Of a DNA stretch of 16,336 bases, positions 1 through 6,700 are shown piece by piece. The stretch spans positions 1-16,336 of the forward strand of contig CANCOG010000042.1 of NCBI GenBank assembly GCA_947379685.1, given 5' to 3'. The notes beneath the pieces are model-generated. The model did no database searches. It saw only the letters and a program-made list of their open reading frames with translations, and was not told the origin of the DNA. This DNA comes from Flavipsychrobacter stenotrophus. GTDB lineage: Bacteria; Bacteroidota; Bacteroidia; Chitinophagales; Chitinophagaceae. Numbering within the stretch: the stretch's first letter is position 1; each line of letters starts with the position of its first letter. Made by a program: the position numbers and the translations under genes.

Positions 1-1
1 G

Positions 2-826
2 ACGCTAGATTTCGAGAACATTTCTGTCTACACCTTTGAAAAAAAGGGGAATGATGAAAAAAGTTTTACCGAGATTGAAAACGTGAATTCGGGCTCAAAT
101 AATATATTACAATTAATCGGCGCAAGGAATTCATCAGTTTTTTTGAGTAACTGCACCATCTGGGTTGAAGGGATTACTGACAGGCTGTATTTGAAAAAAT
201 ACTTGGACTTATTTCAGGAGAACCAAACAATAAAATTCAAAGAAGATCTACATTTTTCGTTTGTCGAATACGGGGGCAACAATATCACACACTGGTCGTT
301 TTTAGATGACGACGATGAAAATCATTCAAATATTAACGTAGACCGTCTATGTTCAAAACTATTCTTGATTTCCGATAAAGATGGCGCGGGTATCAATCCC
401 GATGGAACAATAAATGAGGACTTCAAAAAGAAGAAAAATTTAAGGCATAAACAATTGGAGGCGAATCTAAAGGACAGATATTATTGCCTGAAATGTAGGG
501 AGATTGAGAATTTAATTTCAAAAAATGTACTAAAAAAGACAATAGTTTCTTGTGAAAAAGAGCCGGAATCTATCGACTTCTCAAAGTTTGACGCCGCTAA
601 TTCAGAAACAACTCCGATTGGCAAACTAATTCAAGATACGGTCATTGGAATCAAAAGAAAATACAAGGCAGCAGATTCCGATTCGGTGCGCAGCAAAACG
701 GAATTTTGCAAAAATGTAATCGCGCAAGTTCACAACTATAATGATTTAACGGACGAAGCTAAAACCATCTGCGAGAAGCTATACCAGTTCATAAAAGCTA
801 ATAATTCATCGAAAGGCAGTGCCTAG
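2..826 (+). CDS. OLD-like ATP-dependent nuclease, C-terminal TOPRIM part (5' truncated by window edge)
   Basis: The frame is open from base 2 to a TAG stop at 824-826, so the gene begins outside the window; the GTG at 83 is only an internal valine codon. What is present matches the TOPRIM half of OLD-family proteins (AAA ATPase fused to a TOPRIM nuclease). The first acidic motif is WVEGITD (Glu codon at 167), the DxD motif is ISDKDG (Asp codons at 374 and 380), and a REIENL motif lies at about 497-514. These are the expected metal-binding acidic residues, so the catalytic part looks intact. The ATPase Walker motifs must lie upstream. OLD-type proteins are known in phage defence (for example P2 Old and GajA), but no helicase or other partner follows here, so a defence role is inference. 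The gene ends against a terminator that serves the converging gene. Confidence 0.75.
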   Translation, partial: TLDFENISVYTFEKKGNDEKSFTEIENVNSGSNNILQLIGARNSSVFLSNCTIWVEGITDRLYLKKYLDLFQENQTIKFKEDLHFSFVEYGGNNITHWSFLDDDDENHSNINVDRLCSKLFLISDKDGAGINPDGTINEDFKKKKNLRHKQLEANLKDRYYCLKCREIENLISKNVLKKTIVSCEKEPESIDFSKFDAANSETTPIGKLIQDTVIGIKRKYKAADSDSVRSKTEFCKNVIAQVHNYNDLTDEAKTICEKLYQFIKANNSSKGSA

Positions 827-829
827 AAA

Positions 830-870
830 ATTAAATTAAAAACAGCTGCCCCCTTTTAAAGGAGCAGCTG
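830..870 (-). terminator. Intrinsic terminator of the 897-1883 gene
   Basis: A hairpin with arms 843-849 (CAGCTGC) and 864-870 (GCAGCTG) continues inward as CCTTT/AAAGG after a small bulge. On the minus strand it is followed at once by a T-rich tail (complement of 830-842). On the plus strand no T tract follows, so it terminates minus-strand transcription, 27 nt past the stop of the 897-1883 gene. Confidence 0.8.
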
Positions 871-896
871 CACACACAAGCAATCAAACCATATTT

Positions 897-1883
897 TTAT
901 AGTGCTTTCAGTAGGGCTTTCACTTGGCTGGAAGATTTCACATCGAATCTTGCGGTCAGTTTTAAATCTCGGGTAACGACACCAGAGGTTTGATAGTAAT
1001 AATAAGTGTCTTTCTTTTTAGCAATTACAACCATTTTATAGTTTGAACCGGCAGGTACAATATTTACATGCTCCTCGCTGATCAGGTTAATCGTATTCGT
1101 TTTTGAATTGTAGCCTGAACTCCCGTAATGCCCTTCTGCATTCGTCATTACGCCCTTTACATCCGGTAATACCAGGTACAATTGCGTGTTGGATGGATCG
1201 AAAGAATTATCGGGCACAACTACACTAACTGAAGTTTTTGGAGAATCTGTTTGGTAAAACCAATCGCAATTTGCATATCCAAAATGCTCGCAGGAATCAA
1301 ATATATACATATCACCACCGCTACCCGATGTTGTCCCCCAGGCTACACTCCCTTCCTTGAGTGTATCCCCTCCGTTATCCCAGGTCGTGACAGAATCAGA
1401 ATTATTATTATTTCCGTAAAACAGATTCATCCGATCTGATGATCCGGACTGTTGTAAAAAGGAGATGCCGTACTTATTTGCAAACACCTGCTGGCCCTTC
1501 ATAGATGCATTGATCATTATTTGCCCGCCACTGTGTAGTAGTTGCCCTCCTGACATGGTGCTGGCACGGTTTGCGATCATATCGCCGGTCGAAGTCATTT
1601 CGGTCATTTGAATGTCGACTGTTCCGTTTTTGATTATGTTGCCAAATGCATCTTTAAAAGAATTTGCATAAAAGCTTATACCCGTACCGTTTGCCCCTTT
1701 TATAGTGGAAGGCACGCCGGCTGTTACCGTAAAGGACTGAGATACCGGTTTGATGTCGGCAAACAATTTCCCCAGTCCGGATTTGTCCGGCAACGGGGCG
1801 CTTGAATAGTACTTACCACAGGAAAGGGTAAATAGTGTAGCCGATGCAATCAGCATGGTACAGATCGAGATATTCTTCTTCAT
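897..1883 (-). CDS. Putative secreted lipoprotein, 328 aa, unknown function
   Basis: The ATG at 1883 gives a lysine-start signal peptide (MKKNISIC...) and a hydrophobic core ending in TLSC, with Cys22 as a probable lipidation site. The lipobox is not ideal because Thr stands at -3. The mature part is rich in Ser, Gly, Asn and Tyr and looks beta-rich. Around residues 80-125 it has a pattern I associate with Bacteroidota surface proteins: a Gly-rich 'FGNIIKNG' turn, then a segment with SGGQLLHSGGQI and alternating hydrophobics. I cannot assign a named family or a function. Export and anchoring in the outer membrane are inferred from the signal peptide. It is transcribed divergently from the lipoprotein/DUF5723 operon across a 374-bp gap and ends in its own terminator, so it is probably monocistronic. 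Confidence 0.8.
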   Translation of the reverse strand: MKKNISICTMLIASATLFTLSCGKYYSSAPLPDKSGLGKLFADIKPVSQSFTVTAGVPSTIKGANGTGISFYANSFKDAFGNIIKNGTVDIQMTEMTSTGDMIANRASTMSGGQLLHSGGQIMINASMKGQQVFANKYGISFLQQSGSSDRMNLFYGNNNNSDSVTTWDNGGDTLKEGSVAWGTTSGSGGDMYIFDSCEHFGYANCDWFYQTDSPKTSVSVVVPDNSFDPSNTQLYLVLPDVKGVMTNAEGHYGSSGYNSKTNTINLISEEHVNIVPAGSNYKMVVIAKKKDTYYYYQTSGVVTRDLKLTARFDVKSSSQVKALLKAL

Positions 1884-1902
1884 GAAAATTGATTTATAGA
1901 TA

Positions 1903-1935
1903 TAAAATTATTTAAATACATACAATAGACGCAAA
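1903..1935 (-). promoter_or_regulatory. Candidate promoter of the 897-1883 gene
   Basis: On the minus strand TTTG (complement of 1932-1935) is followed after 21 nt by TAATTTTA (complement of 1903-1910). This matches 7 of 8 positions of the Bacteroidota -7 box TAnnTTTG. The box lies about 20 nt before the ATG. The spacer is 2 nt longer than the usual 19, so the call is tentative. Confidence 0.35.
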
Positions 1936-2209
1936 TAACTTCCCGTTGGCGTTTTAGCGCCATTTACCATCATCTATCCAACGAAAAATATGTTTATCCG
2001 GGTATGCGCATAACCACGCCCACACGCTACAGGGCACATTCATAACTACTGGCTACCAGCGCATGAAACATCAAAAAATGTGGTTATTCACTTGAACTTA
2101 ACAGTCGCAAATACTATGCCAAACTTTTGTTAACGGGCTAAATATTATAAAAACAGCGCATCTCGTTAACAATTGGATATTAAGTTTCACTGGACAGTAG
2201 ATTATTCCC

Positions 2210-2217
2210 TAACTTTA
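2210..2217 (+). promoter_or_regulatory. Candidate -7 box of the lipoprotein/DUF5723 operon
   Basis: TAACTTTA matches 7 of 8 positions of TAnnTTTG, 40 nt before the ATG at 2258. The expected upstream element is only partly present (TTTC at 2185-2188, 21 nt away). A TATAAT sequence at 2221-2226 is adjacent but has no well-spaced -35 partner. Weak evidence. Confidence 0.3.
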
Positions 2218-2257
2218 TGATATAATTTACCCAATTAGCATTTTCAAACACCTTGTA

Positions 2258-3835
2258 ATGAAGAAGTTATTGTTCTTTATCCCGATTTTCTACCTGTTTT
2301 CCTCTGGCTGTATTAAAAAGAGCGATCTGAAACTGGACCACGTTACTATCAGTGACTGGACGCCTGACTGGGCCCTTCCCCTACTGAATACAACGCTCAC
2401 ATTAAGAAATCTGCTTAAGCCCAATGATTATGTTTCCATTGATGGTGACGGCTTATACTCGCTGCACTATGATGGGAAATTATTTTCAGCGAAAGCTTCC
2501 GATTTCATTAGTATCCCCGATCAGAACTTCCCGCAAAAGAGATTTACACTGACCAATCAGGTTTCAATACCATCATTCACTGGAACTATCAATGACTCCT
2601 TTAGTTCCAATTTTACTTATACCGACACAAATGGTAGCAGGCTGGAACACCTTGCTTTCAAAAATGGACACTTAAATATTGAACTAACCTGTTCGTTTAA
2701 TCAGGATGTTGCCATAACGGTCATTTTCCCAAACCTGATCAGGAACGGTGTACCTTTTCAGGCATTGGCCAATATAAATTACCCTGAAATTAGTACCGGT
2801 ATCGACCTTGATCTTCCGGACTATATGCTAGACATGACAGCGGGGGGCACAACTCAGAATAGTATACCTTACAAAGTAAGATATACTATTTCAGGGACAG
2901 GACAACCAATAATACCCGGGAACTCGATTTCTATTATTGCGAGCATAAGTAATCTTAAATTCTCGTTTATAGACGGCTATCTCGGCCGATATACGATCCC
3001 ATTGCCTCAGGACACAATTAGCCTGAACATTTTCAATAGCGCACTCAGTACCAATATTTTCCTGGAAAACCCAAAGGTCAACTTGCTATTTTCAAACTCG
3101 TTTGGGTTAGGCATGCAAGCCAGCTTTGACAGCCTGTACGGGATAACTTCAACCGGGGCATATGTAAAAACAATTTTCCCCAATGTTACTATTGCCGGTG
3201 CGACTACACCAGGCCAGGTGCTGGAATCAAGCTATACCGTTGACAAAACAAACAGTACGATCCAGAATATTTTCAATCCTGCGCCAAATAAAATCATTTA
3301 CTCCGGGCATCTGGGAATAAATTCTTCATCAAGTTCGGGCTATTCATATTTGCTTGATACCAGTACCGTGCAAGTTTCACTAGATGCAGAACTGCCGGCC
3401 TACTTTAAAATCATAGATTTTTCCATTCAGGATACAACAAAACTGATATTCCCTAAGGACACTAACATACTCAACAAAGCAGAATTTAAAATGCTGATAA
3501 CCAATAGCTTTGCTATACAAAGTGCAATCCAGCTTTATTTTGCTGATTCCAATTACCATGTGGTGGACTCGTTAATGCAAGGCACCAACCTGACGGTTAT
3601 TGGTGGGGCTCCCGTCGACGCAAATGGAAAATCAACCGGCACTACTTCTTCTCTATCTACCTTTGTCCTGGGCCATGACCGGTACAGCAAAATGGCATCG
3701 AAAGTGAGGAATGTTTTTACCAGGGCCAACCTGAAAACCACTAATCCAAATTCGGTACAGATACATAGTTCTGACCATGTCCAGATCAAGCTGGGTATTC
3801 GCTTTCTACTTAATGCAACATCAACAGACTTATAG
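2258..3835 (+). CDS. Large putative lipoprotein, 525 aa, partner of a DUF5723 protein
   Basis: The protein starts with MKKLLFF, a short hydrophobic signal and the lipobox SSGC (Cys18), so export and lipidation are likely. After a short linker (IKKSDLKLDHV) comes the segment 'DWTPDWALPLLNTTLTL', which resembles the start of other large uncharacterised Bacteroidota lipoproteins. The remainder is a long, Ser/Thr/Asn-rich, beta-strand-like sequence without Cys clusters or recognisable catalytic motifs. It ends in a strand-like QIKLGIRFLLN segment. It is followed after 7 nt by the DUF5723 gene and is almost certainly cotranscribed with it. That arrangement suggests the two act together at the outer membrane, which is inference. 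No function can be assigned. Confidence 0.85.
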   Translation: MKKLLFFIPIFYLFSSGCIKKSDLKLDHVTISDWTPDWALPLLNTTLTLRNLLKPNDYVSIDGDGLYSLHYDGKLFSAKASDFISIPDQNFPQKRFTLTNQVSIPSFTGTINDSFSSNFTYTDTNGSRLEHLAFKNGHLNIELTCSFNQDVAITVIFPNLIRNGVPFQALANINYPEISTGIDLDLPDYMLDMTAGGTTQNSIPYKVRYTISGTGQPIIPGNSISIIASISNLKFSFIDGYLGRYTIPLPQDTISLNIFNSALSTNIFLENPKVNLLFSNSFGLGMQASFDSLYGITSTGAYVKTIFPNVTIAGATTPGQVLESSYTVDKTNSTIQNIFNPAPNKIIYSGHLGINSSSSSGYSYLLDTSTVQVSLDAELPAYFKIIDFSIQDTTKLIFPKDTNILNKAEFKMLITNSFAIQSAIQLYFADSNYHVVDSLMQGTNLTVIGGAPVDANGKSTGTTSSLSTFVLGHDRYSKMASKVRNVFTRANLKTTNPNSVQIHSSDHVQIKLGIRFLLNATSTDL

Positions 3836-3842
3836 CCCACTT

Positions 3843-5237
3843 ATGAAAAAAATACTCCTTTTACTCGCACTCTATGCCCAAAATTCATTTGGGCAGGAAG
3901 CGTATACGTTAAAGTTTTTGCCACAACTTGCTGAATCGCAATGGTATAATGCCAGTAATACCCCCGATAACAATCTATCTGTTGGTTTGCCTGCAATTTC
4001 ATCCGTCTATTTCAGCATTTACAATACTGGCTTCACCTATAATGGACTGATTAAAAGAGGTGCCAATAACACGGCTGTAATAAATGCCGGTGATTTTATC
4101 AATAACCTCAAAAACAATAATTTTATAGGCATTGACGCTTCCGCTTCTTTGTTTTCAATTTCCTATAAGACAAAAAAGAACGATTCAGGCTATTGCCTTG
4201 GATTTTCCATCAATGACCGGGTAAACCTGCAATTCGGCTACCCGAAGGACTTTCTTGCATTGCTATGGTATGGCAATGGGCCAAATATTGGCAAAACCAT
4301 AAAGGTGGGTGACTTTTCCCTAAATGCCTCCTATTACCGGGAATATGCACTACATGCAACAAAAAAATACAGGAAGTGGGTGTTTGGAGCCAGCCCCAAA
4401 TTGCTATTCGGGAAAACTAACATTCATACCCGCAAGTCTGAACTAGACCTGTATACTGACACCAGCACCTATGCTTTGACAGCGAATTCTGACTTTCAAT
4501 TCCAAACAAGTGGCATACCTGACTCTACCGACAATAGCAACGGGTTCCTTAATTCAGGGAGTCAGGTCAACAAATACATTTTCAACAAACAAAACCGGGG
4601 GTTGGGAATTGATCTTGGAGCAGCCTACAAGTACAACGACAAGTTTGATTTTGCCGCGGGCATAAACAATTTCGGATTTATCAATTGGCGCAGTAACATT
4701 CATAACTATACTTCCAGCCCAAATTCATTTACCTTCGATGGAATGGATATTTCGAGCTACTTCCAGGGAAATTCATCAACGCTATCTATTCAGAAATGGA
4801 CAGATTCTCTTAAAAAGATCGTTAAATTCACCGAAAGCACTGCTAACTACCGGACTACCCTGCCCTATGAATTGTTCGCCATTGGCAACTTTAACCTGGG
4901 TAACCACCACCTGAGTCTGCAAATGGCCGCACAACGTTATAATCTGAATTTCGTTTACTCAGGCACCCTGTTCTATCAAATCAAACTCGGGCAGCATTTT
5001 ACCGGCGGACTTTCCTATACCTTAAAAAAGGGGGCACCGGCAAACATTGGCGGTGCGTTGATACTGCAATTCGTGCATATGCAATGGTACTTTGTCACCG
5101 ATAACTGGTATGCGGCAATTAAGCCACTAGATAGTAAGAACTTCAATGCACATATGGGTATAAACCTTGTTTGGGGCAATAAGAAGGAAAAGAAAGACAA
5201 AGAGGAAAAGACACAGAAAAATCCGTTGCACTCCTAA
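3843..5237 (+). CDS. DUF5723 family outer-membrane protein, 464 aa
   Basis: I start this at the ATG at 3843 because it gives a good signal peptide (MKKILLLLALYAQNSFG, cleavage before Gln18). The frame is open upstream to an ATG at 3777, but that start would overlap the preceding lipoprotein gene and bury the signal. Near the N-terminus are LAESQWYNASNTPDNN and LPAISSVYFSIYNTGF, followed by a conserved 'SINDRVNLQFGYPKD' and 'YREYAL' region. This pattern fits DUF5723, a Bacteroidota family of predicted outer-membrane beta-barrels. The many amphipathic beta strands and the strand-like C-terminal region support a barrel. A lysine/glutamate-rich tail (about 20 residues after WGNKK) would lie at the barrel's periplasmic end. 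Role unknown; operon partner of the lipoprotein 7 nt upstream. Confidence 0.85.
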   Translation: MKKILLLLALYAQNSFGQEAYTLKFLPQLAESQWYNASNTPDNNLSVGLPAISSVYFSIYNTGFTYNGLIKRGANNTAVINAGDFINNLKNNNFIGIDASASLFSISYKTKKNDSGYCLGFSINDRVNLQFGYPKDFLALLWYGNGPNIGKTIKVGDFSLNASYYREYALHATKKYRKWVFGASPKLLFGKTNIHTRKSELDLYTDTSTYALTANSDFQFQTSGIPDSTDNSNGFLNSGSQVNKYIFNKQNRGLGIDLGAAYKYNDKFDFAAGINNFGFINWRSNIHNYTSSPNSFTFDGMDISSYFQGNSSTLSIQKWTDSLKKIVKFTESTANYRTTLPYELFAIGNFNLGNHHLSLQMAAQRYNLNFVYSGTLFYQIKLGQHFTGGLSYTLKKGAPANIGGALILQFVHMQWYFVTDNWYAAIKPLDSKNFNAHMGINLVWGNKKEKKDKEEKTQKNPLHS

Positions 5238-5260
5238 ATACCTGAACAACCACAAAATGC

Positions 5261-5280
5261 GTTTGATTGCGAGATCAAAC
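5261..5280 (+). terminator. Weak hairpin after the DUF5723 gene
   Basis: Perfect 7-bp arms GTTTGAT (5261-5267) and ATCAAAC (5274-5280) enclose a 6-nt loop, 24 nt past the stop codon. The hairpin is followed by a 12-A run (5284-5295), not T, so it is not a classical plus-strand terminator. It may instead stabilise the 3' end. Confidence 0.3.
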
Positions 5281-5314
5281 ACGAAAAAAAAAAAATAATT
5301 TTCCTTACCTTGAA

Positions 5315-5346
5315 AAATAATTTATACCGAATGGTATAAATTATTT
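5315..5346. promoter_or_regulatory. Palindromic operator for the adjacent TetR regulator
   Basis: A perfect inverted repeat has 14-bp arms (5315-5328 and 5333-5346) around a 4-nt GAAT centre. Its core TATACC-GAAT-GGTATA has the form typical of TetR-family operators. It fills the stretch between the -33 and -7 positions and overlaps the first base of the -7 box. Bound repressor would therefore block the promoter, consistent with autoregulation. Confidence 0.8.
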
Positions 5347-5353
5347 AGTTTTG
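5346..5353 (+). promoter_or_regulatory. -7 box of the tetR promoter
   Basis: TAGTTTTG matches the Bacteroidota -7 consensus TAnnTTTG at all 8 positions. No clear TTTG lies at the -33 position (TTTA at 5321-5324), as can happen for a promoter built into an operator. Only 4 nt separate the box from the ATG at 5358, so transcription would begin at or within a few bases of the start codon. Confidence 0.6.
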
Positions 5354-5357
5354 TGGC

Positions 5358-5969
5358 ATGGAGCAACCTACACAATTATCAAAAGCAGATAAAACACGAG
5401 CTTTCATTATTGAAAAATCATCAGTTCTATTCAATACAAAGGGGTATCGGGATACTTCATTATCCGATATCATAGAACAAACTGGCCTCACCAAGGGATC
5501 GATTTATGGTAATTTCGAAAACAAGGATGAACTTGCAATTGCAGTTTACCAGTATAATTTCGATGCTTTAATGGCGAGACTCGATACCGTACTCGACGAA
5601 AAAACCAAGGCTTACGATAAGTTGATGGCGTTTACCGGTTATTACCGCGAAAACTGGGCCGCTATGTTCGAGCGCGGAGGGTGCCCCGTCCTTAATGCTT
5701 CTATTGAAGCAGATGACAATTTCGAAGTCCTTAAGCAACAAATACAAAGCAGTATAAATAGCTGGGTTGGCAAACTTTGCGCAATAATTGAAAGCGGTCA
5801 GAAAAATGGGGAGTTCAAAAGGGAAATAATTGCAACTGCTTATGCCTATTCAATAATTACACTGCTGGAAGGCGGCATAATGCTAGGGAAAATAATGAAT
5901 AGCCACCAGCTTCTTTCACTTGCGCTCGACAGAATAGACATTATGGTGATTAATGAAATGAAAAGGTAA
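5358..5969 (+). CDS. TetR/AcrR family transcriptional regulator
   Basis: The protein is 203 aa, the normal TetR-family length. The N-terminal DNA-binding domain (residues about 10-58) shows the family pattern: a first helix 'TRAFIIEKSSVLFNTKGY', then 'TSLSDIIEQTGLTKGSIYGNFENKDEL' as the helix-turn-helix. The C-terminal ligand/dimer domain carries ERGGCPVLNASIEADD (Cys109), a segment shared by many regulators of this subgroup. The ligand is unknown. The start at 5358 leaves a 10-residue arm before the HTH domain, which is normal, and it is the first ATG after the promoter. The perfect operator on its promoter points to autorepression. The DUF2798 gene 81 nt downstream on the same strand is its likely target or cotranscribed partner. 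Confidence 0.95.
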   Translation: MEQPTQLSKADKTRAFIIEKSSVLFNTKGYRDTSLSDIIEQTGLTKGSIYGNFENKDELAIAVYQYNFDALMARLDTVLDEKTKAYDKLMAFTGYYRENWAAMFERGGCPVLNASIEADDNFEVLKQQIQSSINSWVGKLCAIIESGQKNGEFKREIIATAYAYSIITLLEGGIMLGKIMNSHQLLSLALDRIDIMVINEMKR

Positions 5970-6050
5970 TGTTGCAATTTGGTAGCGATGCGGCATTGAT
6001 TGAATAGGGTCATCGTAACAATAATTCTATCATATAAATTGAAAAATCAG

Positions 6051-6260
6051 ATGAAAAAGCGAATTGCCTTCGCACTGATCATGGGCATCATAACGACCGG
6101 CATCATTTCATTTACTATGATCTCCATTAATGTCGGTTTCACCCCTTCATTTCTGAAAATATGGCTGCGATCTTGGAGTATCGCCTACCCGCTCGGTATA
6201 ATTATTATATTCTTTATTGGGCCACTGGTGCAGAAACTTGTGGGGAGATTGGTGGAGTAA
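6051..6260 (+). CDS. DUF2798 family small membrane protein, 69 aa
   Basis: I choose the ATG at 6051 over a TTG at 6000: the longer form adds 17 residues of no family character, while MKKRIAFALIMG is the normal start. The protein has two predicted membrane helices (about residues 5-27 and 46-65). The family signature between and within them is W-x-x-S-W-x-I-A-Y-P followed by a hydrophobic run and GPLVQKLV. The family's function is unknown. DUF2798 genes are often found beside TetR-type regulators, which fits the position here. No separate promoter is visible in the 81-nt gap, so cotranscription with tetR is likely. Confidence 0.85.
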   Translation: MKKRIAFALIMGIITTGIISFTMISINVGFTPSFLKIWLRSWSIAYPLGIIIIFFIGPLVQKLVGRLVE

Positions 6261-6332
6261 AAAAGAAAAATTGGATCTCTATTGATAATTATTGTAGGCG
6301 ATTGCATTTTGTGCTGGTGAATAAAAACAAGT

Positions 6333-6578
6333 TCAAATCCCATATTGCTTGCGATATTGACGGATATTGTCAATGGTTTGCTCTAAAGTAAGAGTCTTGT
6401 TAACCCCACTGATCATATTCTCAAATCTCTTTTCCAACATGGAAAGCGTTGCTTCATCATACAATAACTCCTGCTCGTTTGATTCTTCATGAAGCAATGT
6501 GTACATAGCCATTATTTTACTTTGGCTAGCATGCTCCATGTATTCATGCAATTCATTCTTTACAGCGCCGATTGTCAT
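6333..6578 (-). CDS. Orphan antitoxin-like protein, 81 aa
   Basis: The start at 6578 gives MTIGAVKNELHEYMEHA... . A longer form starting at 6659 is rejected because it would begin inside the rpoC terminator and upstream of the promoter found at 6596-6626. The sequence has an N-terminal helical part with 'SKIMAMYTLLHEE', then 'YDEATLSMLEKRFENMISGVNKTLTLEQTIDNIRQYRK'. This acidic-helix, 'R-x-x-x-x-x-SG-x-x-KT-x-T-x-E' pattern is that of Bacteroidota addiction-module (antitoxin) components that normally precede a RelE/ParE-type toxin. No toxin gene follows: the next gene is the converging DUF2798 gene 72 bp away. An ATG overlaps the stop region in the toxin-expected position but opens only a short frame. 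Confidence 0.7.
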   Translation of the reverse strand: MTIGAVKNELHEYMEHASQSKIMAMYTLLHEESNEQELLYDEATLSMLEKRFENMISGVNKTLTLEQTIDNIRQYRKQYGI

Positions 6579-6595
6579 ATAAAAAAAATTAATTA

Positions 6596-6626
6596 TAAAG
6601 TTAAGAAAACATCCGAAAAAAGCAAA
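6596..6626 (-). promoter_or_regulatory. Promoter of the antitoxin-like gene
   Basis: On the minus strand TTTG (complement of 6623-6626), a 19-nt spacer and TAACTTTA (complement of 6596-6603) match the Bacteroidota promoter in spacing and in 7 of 8 bases of the -7 box. Transcription would start about 12 nt before the ATG at 6578. This supports that start codon. Confidence 0.55.
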
Positions 6627-6632
6627 CTGAAT

Positions 6633-6678
6633 TGCCCAAAAACAAAACAGCCGCCCCATAAAAACTGGAGCGGCTGTT
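6633..6678 (-). terminator. rpoC terminator
   Basis: Twelve-base arms (6667-6678 and 6646-6657) pair with a single G-U wobble (AACAGCCGC...GCGGCTGTT) around a 9-nt loop. On the minus strand the stem is followed by a T-rich tail (complement of 6633-6645). It lies 22 nt after the rpoC stop and closes the rpoBC operon. Confidence 0.9.
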
Positions 6679-6700
6679 GCAAAATATCACATTCAAATTC

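Larger units (their letters stand above)
1884..2257. other. 374-bp divergent intergenic region
   Basis: There is no supportable gene here. The region separates two diverging secreted-protein transcription units and holds a candidate promoter at each end. It also holds two GTTAAC sites (2129-2134 and 2165-2170) that form a perfect 9-bp inverted repeat (TTGTTAACG at 2127-2135, CGTTAACAA at 2164-2172), placed just upstream of the rightward promoter candidate. The middle (about 1930-2120) shows nothing I can identify: no tRNA and no strong hairpin. Confidence 0.6.

Noticed and set aside
2010..2087. 8-bp inverted repeat ATAACCAC/GTGGTTAT
   Set aside because: With 62 nt between the arms it is within chance expectation and shows no link to a promoter.
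2173..2226. Sigma70-style promoter (TATAAT at 2221-2226)
   Set aside because: No -35 element at 16-18 nt exists: the nearest TTGACA-like hexamer, at 2191, leaves 24 nt, and Bacteroidota use a different consensus.
3777..3842. Upstream start of the DUF5723 protein at 3777
   Set aside because: It overlaps the end of the lipoprotein gene and would hide the signal peptide that begins at 3843.
6018..6042. Possible second TetR operator before the DUF2798 gene (AATAATT...ATAAATT)
   Set aside because: The ACC-N4-GGT core is missing and the half-site spacing differs; the likeness is A/T richness only.
6000..6050. N-terminal extension of the DUF2798 protein from a TTG at 6000
   Set aside because: The extra 17 residues lack family character, and the ATG at 6051 gives a standard MKKR start before the first membrane helix.
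6579..6659. Longer start of the antitoxin-like protein at 6659
   Set aside because: It would begin in the loop of the rpoC terminator and upstream of the gene's own promoter; its translated extension is just the hydrophobic reading of T-rich DNA.
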